This document shows positions 36,638 to 46,268 of a stretch of DNA of 64,000 bases, piece after piece. How positions within the stretch are numbered: position 1 is the stretch's first letter; each line of letters starts with the position of its first letter. The stretch lies in the IMG/VR virus record IMGVR_UViG_3300018411_000639, positions 48,617-112,616 of that record; one strand, 5' to 3'. The notes under the pieces are model-generated. The model searched no databases. It saw only the letters and a list, made by a program, of their open reading frames with translations, and was not told where the DNA came from. The stretch comes from a virus. The position numbers and the translations under genes were made by a program.

Positions 36638-37072
36638 TTACTCTAGGCCAACAGTGATATCCATTGGAACGTTCTTGACAACTTTAACGTTCTCTTTCCC
36701 TAACGAACGGATCAACGGCTCTGCTGACTTCATTGCGGATTGTAGAGAAGCGTGGGAAGAACTAGAGAACCAGCACTCGCCTTTTGCACGAGCATATTTC
36801 TCTACGATGATATGGGAAGTCAGGGTACCGGATGTCTCTGCAATCAGAGAGTTGATTTCCTCTACTCCGTCAAACAGGAAGACCATGTCGTATTTTGGAT
36901 TGGATGCTTGTTGCTCAACGAGCATCTCAGCAGAATCGACCCCCGCCGTTTTTCCGTATGCGCGGATGAATTTCGAGTTGAAGTCGTAGACCGACGTTGC
37001 GGTATTGGATACCGGTTTCTTTGTTGTTGGGTGAATGTAACGGTAAAGCACGTTGTATTGTACTGATGCCAT
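36638..37072 (-). CDS. Small structural protein of unknown function
   Basis: A 144-residue protein with a mixed alpha/beta composition (VQYNVLYRYIHPTTKKPVS; MVFLFDGVEEINSLIAE; KGECWFSSSSHASLQSAM). No family is recognised. It is the first full gene downstream of the intragenic promoter at 37365-37392, so it may be needed in more copies than the 1250-residue protein upstream. Confidence 0.55.
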   Translation of the reverse strand: MASVQYNVLYRYIHPTTKKPVSNTATSVYDFNSKFIRAYGKTAGVDSAEMLVEQQASNPKYDMVFLFDGVEEINSLIAETSGTLTSHIIVEKYARAKGECWFSSSSHASLQSAMKSAEPLIRSLGKENVKVVKNVPMDITVGLE

Positions 37073-37090
37073 GAATGTTCACTTTCCTTC

Positions 37091-40000
37091 CTAGGTTTGT
37101 CTGATGGTCTTTCTTTTGCCTTTCGACTTCTTGTTGTGGTGCAAGTCGAAGTAATCCTCGAGGCGCTGAATAAGATCCGTGATCGCCAGATTTCCGTGAA
37201 CCGCATCTTCAAAGAACGATTCATTGTTCTGGTAAAGGTCTTCGTAGATAGCAAGTTTCTTTATCAGTTCGTCTAGGACTCGGTTTCCACTCCCCACCAC
37301 GGGGTGATACTCTGTAATGATGTCCGCCTTAACCATGTCGGAAATGACAACGTTGGCTATGTTTATTATACCACTGCCTTCGCCATGGTAAAGCAATTTC
37401 AATTCGTTTTTCAGTCCATCTCCGGGCTTCAGCAAATCAAAGCTCAGATCCAGAGGAGAACCTTGGAATGCACCCTGTTGTTCTCCGTTCAAGAAGACCT
37501 CAAAAGCCCCTCCTGTCTGATAGGCTTTCATCTTGATAGACGTATTGGCCGGGTTCTCGATGAAGAAGGTAACGGAGCTTTCTTCGGTTACTACCGTATT
37601 CGTTAGGGTGTATTTAGATGTGTCGATGTGCATATTGGTTTTCTCGCAAGGGATAGCACTCTCTCCAGTATGGAAGCCCCCTTGAAGAGGTTCGTAGATA
37701 TAGCTGACACGGTACCGCGAGTTCTTCAGGATAGAAGCCTCTCCGTACCACCTAATCAAGCGTAAGACACGATAGGCTTGTTGCTGTAGGCCTGGCGGAA
37801 TCTCTAGCTGAATGTAGGCGTCCATGAACTCGAGCATCTTAGCGACCGAGTCCCGCATATCCATTGCTCCGAACTTGAAGATGTTCTCCTGCCACGTTTT
37901 GTTGTAAATCAAAATCATGTGACGGAGCAGGCTGACGTTTACATCCAGATACTCTCTGGCGATACCCTTGTACTCCGGCAAAGGGTGTGAGATCGGTCGC
38001 TCAACCAAGAAGGAGCCATCGGCCAATGTGTTGACAAGTTTCAGCGGCTTCAACGTATCCGGATCAATCAGACCTTCTTTATAAGAGGAATAGTCGTAAT
38101 CCAACTGAGGAAGCAGTAGTTCATCGACACCTCCCGCTGTCAAGTTGAGCAAGTCATCATGATCGCTTGCGTTGTACACCCATTCGGTCTTGGGCGTGTA
38201 GCGGAGATCTTTCAGCACTTTAGCTAGGCCGACGTACTTCTCAAGTTCTGGATGCGTCTCAATAGATCTCTTGTCGACCAAGTACCTGCTCGAATTCCGG
38301 TCATAATTGGTGGCGCGGTCTTTCTGCTCAAGTAAGAGGCTACCACCTTCGTCAAGGATACGATAAAGTTTGACCAAAGGAACGTCGCTTTGATGTCTGA
38401 AGATATTCTTCTCAATCTTGAGCGACAGAGAGGCTTGGGTCAGCGTTGTGCTTTTCTCGGCCTTGACCTCCAAGCCGACATCTTCTGGCTTGGGAACTTC
38501 AACGGTCCCCGACACGACCTTAGCTGCTCTCGTGCCATCCTGAAAAACATCCGTACTCTTTTGAGGTGACCCCAAGCGAAGCCCATCCTCTTTGTCTCGA
38601 GCATCGTTGACGACACCATCAAAGCGGGTATCGAGGTCAGCTTCCGTTGTTTCTTTGGAATAACGTCCGAGGCTGATGTCGCTCTCATGGATGCCTGTCG
38701 TCTTGAAAATCGCATCCACTGATGTATCTTTTGTTTCGAATACGGACCGGCCTCTCTGATCTACTTCGATATACAGTCCTTCACAGTTTAGCCCGTTTAC
38801 GGTCGCATCAATCGCAACCATCTCTTTGGCCAGAGCAATAACGTACTCTCTTTTGTCCAGGAAAGAACCGTTGAGTGAGACAGGGTTCATCTTTCGACCT
38901 CTCGCCTGAAGAGTAATTATTCCTTCTTGAATCCCGACAGCCAGTAGCTTCGACAAGTTCTTCTGCTGACTCTCTGTCCAAGCCGCGCCCATCCCTCGAC
39001 CAAAAGAGATATCCTGGAACGGAACATCTATGTCGACTTCCAGTTTTTGGTAGCGAAGACTGAACAGCTCGGAGATGCCCGCTGACAAAGAACTTTTCCC
39101 AGCCGAGACATTTTCCTCCAAGCCGAAGGTCGGCAAGTCTTTCGACAGGAACTGGCCTTCTTCTCCGTACATGAATTGATGTTCAGACCGGGAGGCGGAT
39201 TGCACAGCATCTCTGGAAACACCATAAGACTCCTTCCAGAGAGATGTCATCGCGTCAGATGGATCGTTCTGGAATGTTTTCCTGTCTCGGGATGCACTCT
39301 GGAATGGCCGGCCTTCGTAGAGATCCATGAGGCGACCGAACCAATTCTCCTCTGGTGACAACAGGTCTGCTTGATAGGCGTCTTTCGATAGAATCTGCAC
39401 GCCTTCGATTGACTGCACGCCGTAGGCTTCCTTTTCCAGTATCCAGTCGATAGCACTTACAAGAGCCTGCTTTTCAGGAGAGGACAACCCAACGAAGTTC
39501 AGGTCGTAGAAGTCTTTCGGATCTTTTGTAATCTTCGAGATAAAACTGGCAGCATTGGCAGCATAGACTTCTTTGACGTTACTGTCGCTTGCTATCTGGT
39601 TTTCTTGTACGAGAGCTGACTTGCTTTCTCCTGACGTGAATCGGACAGTTTCCGAACCCAAGTCTTTGTACTCCTTGGACGCACTGTCTTTGTCCGTCAT
39701 GTCTGTGACGTTCTCGCTCATCTCTTTTTTGTTCGCATCCATTTGACAGTCGGAGGAAGATTCAACGCCTTTTGTTCCTGACCCCGCAGAGATTTCATCC
39801 CACTCGAGGAAGAGAGAGAGAAAGAACTTCTCCAGGGCTAGACTTTCCCGAACCAGAGCTGATAATTCCCGAGTGTCCCAAAAAGTAGCCTCAGAGCTTG
39901 ACGCTTCTTTTGGTCTCCCGGGTTCTAGGCTTTGAGGGCCGGAGGAAAAAGCTTCGGGTACGTCTTTTTCGAGGATATGAGTTTCTTCGACACGAGACCC

Positions 40001-40843
40001 CTGTGAGTCCTTCCCTCCGAACAGAGAGGCAGATTCGCCGATCTCAAGGTCGCTCTTTGAAAGAGATGTAGGTGACCCATTGAGAAGAATGCCTTCTCTT
40101 CTCTTTTCTGCTCCGTCTGAGCTTAACTCTCTCAACAGGAGATCCTCTCTGCGTACCTGAAGACCTTCCTCTACCCTCATGTTTCTTTTGTGGTCAATCT
40201 CTGCGCTCTTTAGGTGACTGCTCGGTAGCGAGGTGTTTTTTAAAACCTCCACGAAGACAGCGTAGGCCCATTCACGGAAGTCAGAAGAAGATATCCGTTG
40301 AACAAGTTTTTCGCTCTCTGGTCTGGAGAGATTTATCTGTCTGCCGAGAAACGCCCCCGAGCTTCTTCTTATGCTTTTTGTGTTTTCTTTTGATAAAGAT
40401 TTCCCTCCATCCTCGCCCGGGAAGCGAGTCTCCCGGTACAGGATAGCAGGAAGAGAGGAAGGAAACGGATCTGATGGAATCCATCGACCAGAAGAGAAAC
40501 TCTTCGGTTTACCAACCGAGACCCCTTTCTCTCTACTGTTGTCTGCACCAGACAACACACCCTCCGGAACATGCACAGAAGCCCCTGCGCCAAAAGAAGC
40601 GAAGGCTGTCTCGTTCTGCGCCTTCGCTTCTTTTAACGACTTATGAAAAGGGGTGTGCGCATCATGCAGCTGATAGGAGCTCTTTCCCAGTGATGCGAAC
40701 AAACCTGTCTTGAACAACTCGGTCTGAAAGATCAAATTGTTCAAGTAAGAGAATGTTCTCTCGTAGGGGTGTTGGAGCTCTTCGTACTTTACGTCGTAAG
40801 CGGCGAATCGGTCTAGCAAGTAATTGATAACCACCTCTGCCAT
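37091..40843 (-). CDS. 1250-aa virion protein, mostly charged helical/disordered N-terminal half
   Basis: The first 60 residues are helical (VVINYLLDRFAAYDVKYEEL). Residues about 90-750 are highly charged, Ser/Glu/Lys-rich, with repeating patterns such as LSKDLPTFGLEEN and SKDAYQADLLSPEEN, resembling a long extended or irregular region. The C-terminal 400 residues are folded, with a helical part (SLLRHMILIYNKTWQENI) and a beta domain (KMKAYQTGGAFEVFLNGEQQ). An intragenic promoter lies in the last 300 bp. No family is recognised; size and place suggest a large fibre or appendage protein. Confidence 0.6.
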   Translation of the reverse strand: MAEVVINYLLDRFAAYDVKYEELQHPYERTFSYLNNLIFQTELFKTGLFASLGKSSYQLHDAHTPFHKSLKEAKAQNETAFASFGAGASVHVPEGVLSGADNSREKGVSVGKPKSFSSGRWIPSDPFPSSLPAILYRETRFPGEDGGKSLSKENTKSIRRSSGAFLGRQINLSRPESEKLVQRISSSDFREWAYAVFVEVLKNTSLPSSHLKSAEIDHKRNMRVEEGLQVRREDLLLRELSSDGAEKRREGILLNGSPTSLSKSDLEIGESASLFGGKDSQGSRVEETHILEKDVPEAFSSGPQSLEPGRPKEASSSEATFWDTRELSALVRESLALEKFFLSLFLEWDEISAGSGTKGVESSSDCQMDANKKEMSENVTDMTDKDSASKEYKDLGSETVRFTSGESKSALVQENQIASDSNVKEVYAANAASFISKITKDPKDFYDLNFVGLSSPEKQALVSAIDWILEKEAYGVQSIEGVQILSKDAYQADLLSPEENWFGRLMDLYEGRPFQSASRDRKTFQNDPSDAMTSLWKESYGVSRDAVQSASRSEHQFMYGEEGQFLSKDLPTFGLEENVSAGKSSLSAGISELFSLRYQKLEVDIDVPFQDISFGRGMGAAWTESQQKNLSKLLAVGIQEGIITLQARGRKMNPVSLNGSFLDKREYVIALAKEMVAIDATVNGLNCEGLYIEVDQRGRSVFETKDTSVDAIFKTTGIHESDISLGRYSKETTEADLDTRFDGVVNDARDKEDGLRLGSPQKSTDVFQDGTRAAKVVSGTVEVPKPEDVGLEVKAEKSTTLTQASLSLKIEKNIFRHQSDVPLVKLYRILDEGGSLLLEQKDRATNYDRNSSRYLVDKRSIETHPELEKYVGLAKVLKDLRYTPKTEWVYNASDHDDLLNLTAGGVDELLLPQLDYDYSSYKEGLIDPDTLKPLKLVNTLADGSFLVERPISHPLPEYKGIAREYLDVNVSLLRHMILIYNKTWQENIFKFGAMDMRDSVAKMLEFMDAYIQLEIPPGLQQQAYRVLRLIRWYGEASILKNSRYRVSYIYEPLQGGFHTGESAIPCEKTNMHIDTSKYTLTNTVVTEESSVTFFIENPANTSIKMKAYQTGGAFEVFLNGEQQGAFQGSPLDLSFDLLKPGDGLKNELKLLYHGEGSGIINIANVVISDMVKADIITEYHPVVGSGNRVLDELIKKLAIYEDLYQNNESFFEDAVHGNLAITDLIQRLEDYFDLHHNKKSKGKRKTIRQT
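37336..37392 (-). promoter_or_regulatory. Intragenic sigma-A-like promoter followed by operator-like motif
   Basis: Minus strand: TTTACC (37387-37392), 16-bp spacer, TGG plus TATAAT (37365-37370), an extended -10. The TGTCATTTCCGACA motif (37336-37349) begins 15 bp after the -10 box, near the predicted transcription start. The unit lies in the 3' part of the 1250-residue gene and points at the next gene. Confidence 0.6.
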
Positions 40844-40861
40844 AGCTTACACCCCTTTCCG

Positions 40862-41929
40862 CTACGCTTGTTTGATGATTGTCATCGGGAATGACTTGTT
40901 CTGAGAATACTCTGGCCCTGCTGATGCATTCGAGCTTGCTACCAACTGAAGAACTGTCTCTGCGTTGGTCTCGCCAACGGCTGGACGTGTAACTTGCGCT
41001 ACGAAGTGAGTCCCCGCATCCACAACCTTCAGGTTCGGGTTGGTTGGGTCTGCCGCTCCGCCGGCCGTCATAACTGCCCATGCGAGTGACACAGTAGCTG
41101 CCTCTGGTGAGATAGATACTACATTCTTCGGCAAGATCATGTTTTCCACGACTTGATTCAAGGAAACGTTGTCGCCTTTAATCACAGATGCATCAACCAC
41201 AGAGATAGAGCGGACTACAGCTTCTAAGTTTGTGATAGGAAGTTTCATGACCTTGTTTGCCATAAAGTAGACTGTCTTGGTGACGTCTCCTTTTGACACG
41301 AAACCGGTTAGTGACACTGTACGATCTCCCTCAGAGAAGGATGGGCGCACGACTTTACCAGTAGCAGAGATAGCATCGGCTGCTGTACTTGTCCACGCGA
41401 TCAGGGAGCCGTGAGCTCCTTTGGTAGGAAGCGTCAAGTCTGTGTTGATTTCAGTCCGGATCGCGTTTAGTCCTTTGATGGACTCCCACGAGATTGCTGT
41501 AAGGTCCAAGTCAACCTCTTCTTCGTTCGTCCACGCAACGACGCTCAGCGGGATAACTTTTGTTTCAGTGATGATGCCCTTTTTGATAGTTGCTGTCATC
41601 GTTACTGCGGTAGCTGCCGATCCATTTGCCGGACGTACCACTGTACCGATGTTGTCAACCGTAAGAGGGGCGCTCGATACCCATGTAATGACTGACCCAT
41701 TTGGTCCGACCGATTGCAAGAATAGATTGCGGCGTACCGCTTCTTTTCCTGCAATATCTAGCCAAGTTTTGTCTGCCATGACGACCTGTGTGTCTGTCAT
41801 ACCGGCTTGCTTTACGCTAGCTGGGTATGTTTTGCTTTTTGTTACTGTACCTTTGGTTACAGTAGCGGTGAGGGATAAAACCCCGTCACCGTTACCATAA
41901 GCAGGTCTTGTCACTTTGCCTTTAACCAT
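40862..41929 (-). CDS. Protein of repeated atypical Ig-like domains (starts mid-domain)
   Basis: A GTG at 41935 is possible, but GGAGG lies 9 bases before the ATG at 41929, the better start. The protein (355 residues) is built from repeats of an atypical Ig-like domain: W-x(2)-I-x-G, then SVITWVSS, then G-V-RP, then VTMTATIKKG and a V-P-x-x-V end. The first repeat has only its second half (GKVTRPAYGNGDGVLSLTAT onward); its first half is the C-terminus of the gene upstream. Such domains occur in phage head and tail fibres and bacterial surface proteins. No catalytic site. Confidence 0.7.
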   Translation of the reverse strand: MVKGKVTRPAYGNGDGVLSLTATVTKGTVTKSKTYPASVKQAGMTDTQVVMADKTWLDIAGKEAVRRNLFLQSVGPNGSVITWVSSAPLTVDNIGTVVRPANGSAATAVTMTATIKKGIITETKVIPLSVVAWTNEEEVDLDLTAISWESIKGLNAIRTEINTDLTLPTKGAHGSLIAWTSTAADAISATGKVVRPSFSEGDRTVSLTGFVSKGDVTKTVYFMANKVMKLPITNLEAVVRSISVVDASVIKGDNVSLNQVVENMILPKNVVSISPEAATVSLAWAVMTAGGAADPTNPNLKVVDAGTHFVAQVTRPAVGETNAETVLQLVASSNASAGPEYSQNKSFPMTIIKQA

Positions 41930-41952
41930 CGTCACAAACCTCCGTTAGTGTT

Positions 41953-44490
41953 TTAAATTTCTGTAATCAGGATCAATTCTTCGCTTGAAGATGTCCAGTT
42001 AACAGCTAAGTTATTTGTCGAAGTAGCTGGAAGAACAACGTCTGTTGTTAAACTATGCAAACTACCCACCAGGATATCCAGTCCGTCTATCGCCTCATTG
42101 ACAGCTTCTTCATCCGTGATTGCTTTCGGTCTACGAACAGCCTTCTTGACAGCAAAGCCATACGTCGCATTAGGAGAGCCTGCAAACGGAGAGAAAGGAG
42201 CTGTGATCGGGAAGAAGATGTAAGTTTCCTCTTCTTTTGTCGCATCTTTCTTGAAGTCACGGTTTACGATCAATTCGTCAAACGCGTACAAGGAAGATGT
42301 GTCGATTGCCAAGCAATCTGCCAAGACTCCACGAGGGCCGTCATTTCCGTGAGTAATCTTCAGTTTATCTGCGTAGTACTCGCCAGTGTAAGCTGACTTA
42401 CCGTACTGCTCTTTGGACATGTACTCTTCCGTGCTTGTGAACATCAGGTGATGCTTCTGGAAGTACGCCTTAGAACGCGTATGCAGCATAGAGATGTCAA
42501 CCACGCCAGTCGCAGTGTTCTTGCCGTAGGTGTCCGGTAGGACGATGTCGATTACGTTACCAAATCCATCGCGCGTGATACCTTTTACGGTTTCATACTT
42601 TTCAGTATAGTAATCGTAATTTAGTGTCAGTTGGACCGTTTCAGAAGGAGCGGAGAACAGAGTTACATCTGCCGTCTTTCTGTCAGCAGAGATGGAAACG
42701 ATACAACTTGTCCCATTTGGTAATTCGCTGACAACACCTGTCTGTAAGTCTTCGTGTGTGACGCTGAACGCTCCTAGCGGATCAAACAACTTGCCGCCCT
42801 CCTGGATGACATAAGAGAATTGTGTGGTCTCCCCTGTCCCCATTGCCATCGGCACACTGTCGCTCATCGTGATGCGCTTCTTCTCGGTGGAGGCTGCGCA
42901 CGGCGTTGTAGAGGACGAAGTGAACAACGCAAAGTTGCCGGCAGTGTCGTTGATCGAGTTTTCAAACGATTCGATCTGCCCTAAGTAAGCCGCTGAAATC
43001 AGGTGGCGGTTTCTTCCGAAGTCCAATGAGGGGTTCCCCATGACAACTAACGCCATGCGGTCGTTGTTCGTGTTGATCCAGAAGCGGATACGCGTATCCC
43101 CGTTCAAGCCCGGAGTTTCTACCGGCAGCCACAGCATGCCATCCGTTAGATCGCTTTCGCCGACATCTCCATCCAGTTCGTCAATGCGAACTTCTTCAAA
43201 ATCTTGATACCAGGACAGCTTCGACCATTCTGATATATGGGATTTGAGTTGAAGGATATCGCCCGTGTTTTCGTCGATGACGTTTGGCATAGGTCCGTTG
43301 CCGTCCGAGTTGATCGCATCATACATGCGTGCGTAGATATAATGATTATTGTAAAGCAGTTTCTTGGCTGCAATTACACTTTGCTCTTTTTCGTACGTGT
43401 AAGTTAACACAGGCTGACCAATGGACGCCACTGATCCTGATACGGTTTTCAGTATTTTCAACGTAAAAGTAGAGCGATCATAAGACCACGAGTCGCCAGA
43501 CAGAGGTGTTGATGATCCGCTGTTGTTCAATGACAAGGTTACGGACTCCGCATTGACTTTATCCAGTTCAGGGAGTTGATATTCGAACCCGACATCTATG
43601 ATATAGGATTCATTTATCGCTTTAAGTGTGACGTCAATGCAGAGCGTACTATTTCTGCTAACGTACATGAATACGGTCATGCTGTCCTGCAATAGAACAG
43701 CTTCCTCTGACATGGCCAACTCTTCTGCTGCCATCTTCAGAAACAAAGACCCTTTTAGTTTGAGCATGCTCTCTTTTGACGTAATCCTCTCTGTGATATT
43801 CCAGAGTCCTGTCGGAGTGATGGCAGGGTAAGAAATACCGAGAGCTGTTGCCAGAGAGTTAGTTAGAGATTTGTACGCAGTGTAATCCGACCTATAGAAC
43901 TCCTTGGTCATCACCTTTGTTGTTACAGGGTACTGTGTCGTGTTTTTCGGATGAGATATCGTACGAAGGCTGATTTCTTTTTCCGCCGTGCGATTGGCGA
44001 ACTCTTGGTAAATCCCTCGAGTGATAACGTAAGGCATGATACCTTTTCTCTCGCTCTCAGGATGGTACTGCTCAGGGTCAGCCAAATATTTTGGCTTATA
44101 CAGTTCCACATACATCTCAACAGACTCTTTGTTTAAGTCGTTTTCGATGCCGATATCATCTACTTGGAAGACGCCACTTAGATCTTTGGTTGAGGTCGTT
44201 GTCTTCAGAATGATAGTATTTCCCGATTGAGAAAGTTGGTTCTCGATCTTCGTAGCAAATTCTGCCGGAGTAAGAGCTGACCAGTCCATTACATTCAGAA
44301 GCTCACGCTGAGGTTTTGGATATACGATATCCCAGTTCTTGTCAATGATGATTTCACGGTCACGAATGACCTGCCCATTCGTATCTAGGACCGCTTCCGT
44401 CTTAACCGCAGTAGATAGGACTTTTGCAAGGTCTTTGATAAAGGTGTTGGCCGAAGATGTACCTTCGTAATAGCGCCAAGCGTTACTCAT
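41953..44490 (-). CDS. 845-aa virion protein ending in a half Ig-like domain
   Basis: This large protein has a helix-rich first third (STANTFIKDLAK-type start; LTPAEFATKIENQLSQSG) and a beta-rich remainder with strands such as IIDVGFEYQLPELDKV and VQLTLNYDYYTEKYETV. The last 50 residues (EAIDGLDILVGSLHSLTTDV, then NWTSSSEEL) are the first half of the Ig-like domain that the next gene continues after a stop, 17-bp gap and a new ribosome binding site. It may be a structural subunit that needs the next protein to finish its last domain. No family recognised beyond that. Confidence 0.6.
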   Translation of the reverse strand: MSNAWRYYEGTSSANTFIKDLAKVLSTAVKTEAVLDTNGQVIRDREIIIDKNWDIVYPKPQRELLNVMDWSALTPAEFATKIENQLSQSGNTIILKTTTSTKDLSGVFQVDDIGIENDLNKESVEMYVELYKPKYLADPEQYHPESERKGIMPYVITRGIYQEFANRTAEKEISLRTISHPKNTTQYPVTTKVMTKEFYRSDYTAYKSLTNSLATALGISYPAITPTGLWNITERITSKESMLKLKGSLFLKMAAEELAMSEEAVLLQDSMTVFMYVSRNSTLCIDVTLKAINESYIIDVGFEYQLPELDKVNAESVTLSLNNSGSSTPLSGDSWSYDRSTFTLKILKTVSGSVASIGQPVLTYTYEKEQSVIAAKKLLYNNHYIYARMYDAINSDGNGPMPNVIDENTGDILQLKSHISEWSKLSWYQDFEEVRIDELDGDVGESDLTDGMLWLPVETPGLNGDTRIRFWINTNNDRMALVVMGNPSLDFGRNRHLISAAYLGQIESFENSINDTAGNFALFTSSSTTPCAASTEKKRITMSDSVPMAMGTGETTQFSYVIQEGGKLFDPLGAFSVTHEDLQTGVVSELPNGTSCIVSISADRKTADVTLFSAPSETVQLTLNYDYYTEKYETVKGITRDGFGNVIDIVLPDTYGKNTATGVVDISMLHTRSKAYFQKHHLMFTSTEEYMSKEQYGKSAYTGEYYADKLKITHGNDGPRGVLADCLAIDTSSLYAFDELIVNRDFKKDATKEEETYIFFPITAPFSPFAGSPNATYGFAVKKAVRRPKAITDEEAVNEAIDGLDILVGSLHSLTTDVVLPATSTNNLAVNWTSSSEELILITEI

Positions 44491-45232
44491 TAGTGTTGCC
44501 TCCTTCTAGTAAACTTTCTTTTTCTGTCAACATTCGGATGCCGAGCCAGAGGATCTTGCTTGTCCCGCTGTCGTTAAAAAACTCCAACTTGAGGCGCGTT
44601 CCCGGTGCGGCCCGATAAACATAAGTGGAGGAGCCTAAGAATAGACCTTCCTTCACCTCTTGCAAGTACCAGTTCTTGAACCAGAGCTGATCATCACAGT
44701 AAAGATCGTACTTGTCACTTTCGCCGTAGCCGGTGGCTGTGACCGTAAGCCCGAGGATTTCAACGGGTTTGTCTAAGGGGGTGACGTATTCAACGGAGTA
44801 CATCCCTGCTATTGCGGGGACAGCCAGTTGAACCATTTCGTTATAAGGCTGAGTGAATTGCGCGAACCCGTCAATAGAGCCGATACGCTCGACTTCGTTC
44901 ACGGTGTTCAGTGTTCCGCCTGCCAGATTTCCGACATTATCAACCTGTTTTACGAGGTCAATCGTACCGCCTTGGATGTTCCCAATTTCTTCTACGAGCC
45001 TTACATTCTCAATATTCTGAACATTCTCTAGGTTTGTAACATTGTCAACTTGGCCCAGCTTTTCCAACATCTCAATCCGCTTGACCAACTCAACAACGGT
45101 TACTTCGTCAATGACGCCACCAAGGATGGTATCGACTTGCTTCACTCTATCTAGGACACCGCCGAGGATTGCTTTGAGGCTTTTTACCTCATCAATGACA
45201 CCGCCGGCATTGTAGTTTACATTAAAGCCCAT
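44483..45232 (-). CDS. Protein with GG(V/T)-x-D repeats and C-terminal beta domain
   Basis: Residues 10-130 of this 249-residue protein contain five copies of a GG(V/T)(I/L)(D/N)-x-V motif (GGVIDEVKSLKAI, GGVLDRVKQVDTI, GGVIDEVTVV, GGTIDLVKQVDNV, GGTLNTVNEVERI), separated by about 15 residues in most cases, plus similar ENV/DNV strings. This periodicity suggests a beta-helix or trimeric shaft. The C-terminal 110 residues (VPAIAGMYSVEYVTPLDKPV, LEFFNDSGTSKILWLGIRM) look like a small beta-sandwich. The start overlaps the end of its neighbour. Probably a fibre or spike. Confidence 0.65.
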   Translation of the reverse strand: MGFNVNYNAGGVIDEVKSLKAILGGVLDRVKQVDTILGGVIDEVTVVELVKRIEMLEKLGQVDNVTNLENVQNIENVRLVEEIGNIQGGTIDLVKQVDNVGNLAGGTLNTVNEVERIGSIDGFAQFTQPYNEMVQLAVPAIAGMYSVEYVTPLDKPVEILGLTVTATGYGESDKYDLYCDDQLWFKNWYLQEVKEGLFLGSSTYVYRAAPGTRLKLEFFNDSGTSKILWLGIRMLTEKESLLEGGNTNE

Positions 45233-45235
45233 CTG

Positions 45236-46240
45236 CTAGACACCTCTCTCAACTGGAGAGAATACAAGGTAGCTGACATCACGTGCTTCGTCGTAGATAA
45301 GAGTCCACTCGCCCGCTACAGGTCCTTGTGGTTCGTCCTCGTCTTCTTCGTCAAAGGGACTCCCATATAGGTAGGAGTTCTCGAAGTCAACGTCCGAAGT
45401 CCCTATCCTTCCTACCATCTTGATATAGACGACATTCGTCTTCAAGCTGACACCAAAGCTTTTGTCATCCGGGAACATTTCCAAAACCTCAATCGGAGCC
45501 ACGAAGCTCGCATCCAGATCGCCTAAAAATAGGTCCTCATAGGCGTCTTCTCGGCTGACGACCTCTTGGACTTCCCTCTTGATAAAGAACTGAATAGGGT
45601 CGCTCCAGTGACCATTCACGGCCTTCACCCTTGCGTAGTACAATCCTTCTGTCAGGTTCAACGAGGGGAGGTATTCACTTTTCGCGTATTCACCTACGTT
45701 GTTGATCAGAAGTTCGTCACACAAGAGCGTCTCGAAAGTTTCCTCTCGCGACAACTGGAAGGTGTATGCCTTCGTTTGCTCGTCACCCCACGTGAAGACA
45801 GGAATCTCTGACGAGATCGTGCCGAAGCGAGGTGAGAGGAATGTCGGCTTAGCCCCTGTTGCGCTGCTCTCCGTATAGAAGATGCCCACAAAATCAGTTG
45901 CCAACCCTCTCCCAAGAACATCCGTTAGCCCTCCTGCCCGAATGAACACAAGGTATCGCCTATTCTCCGCTAAAGGATTCGTAGGACTGAAGATGATTGT
46001 CCGATCATCATACGAGGCTTTCCCTTGTACCGTTTCGTACTGAGAACGGTCCATCGAAGCGAGGTTCACAAAATGCAAACCCGGATCGGAGAGGACAACA
46101 AGATTGCCAATGATGGAACCTGTGTCTAGGTCAGAGTTAAAGCGGATGCGAATGTCCTCATGTACATCCACGCCAATCGACTGCATTGCCGGGGTCATTG
46201 ACTCCACCCGAAGGCCCATCGTTTCGACAGAACTCTTCAT
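45236..46240 (-). CDS. Virion protein with Big_5-type Ig domain
   Basis: In this 334-residue protein, residues about 8-130 resemble an SbsA/Big_5 Ig-like domain (VESMTPAMQSIGVDVHEDIR, IRFNSDLDTGSI, IIFSPTNPLAENRRYLVFIR). A second domain (PTFLSPRFGTISSEIPVFTW, LYYARVKAVNGHW) is Fn3-like. The acidic C-terminal part (GSPFDEEDEDEPQGP) is not recognised. It follows the capsid region and may decorate the head or begin the appendage block. Confidence 0.65.
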   Translation of the reverse strand: MKSSVETMGLRVESMTPAMQSIGVDVHEDIRIRFNSDLDTGSIIGNLVVLSDPGLHFVNLASMDRSQYETVQGKASYDDRTIIFSPTNPLAENRRYLVFIRAGGLTDVLGRGLATDFVGIFYTESSATGAKPTFLSPRFGTISSEIPVFTWGDEQTKAYTFQLSREETFETLLCDELLINNVGEYAKSEYLPSLNLTEGLYYARVKAVNGHWSDPIQFFIKREVQEVVSREDAYEDLFLGDLDASFVAPIEVLEMFPDDKSFGVSLKTNVVYIKMVGRIGTSDVDFENSYLYGSPFDEEDEDEPQGPVAGEWTLIYDEARDVSYLVFSPVERGV

Positions 46241-46268
46241 GCAATATCACCTACTTCCGAGGTTATTC

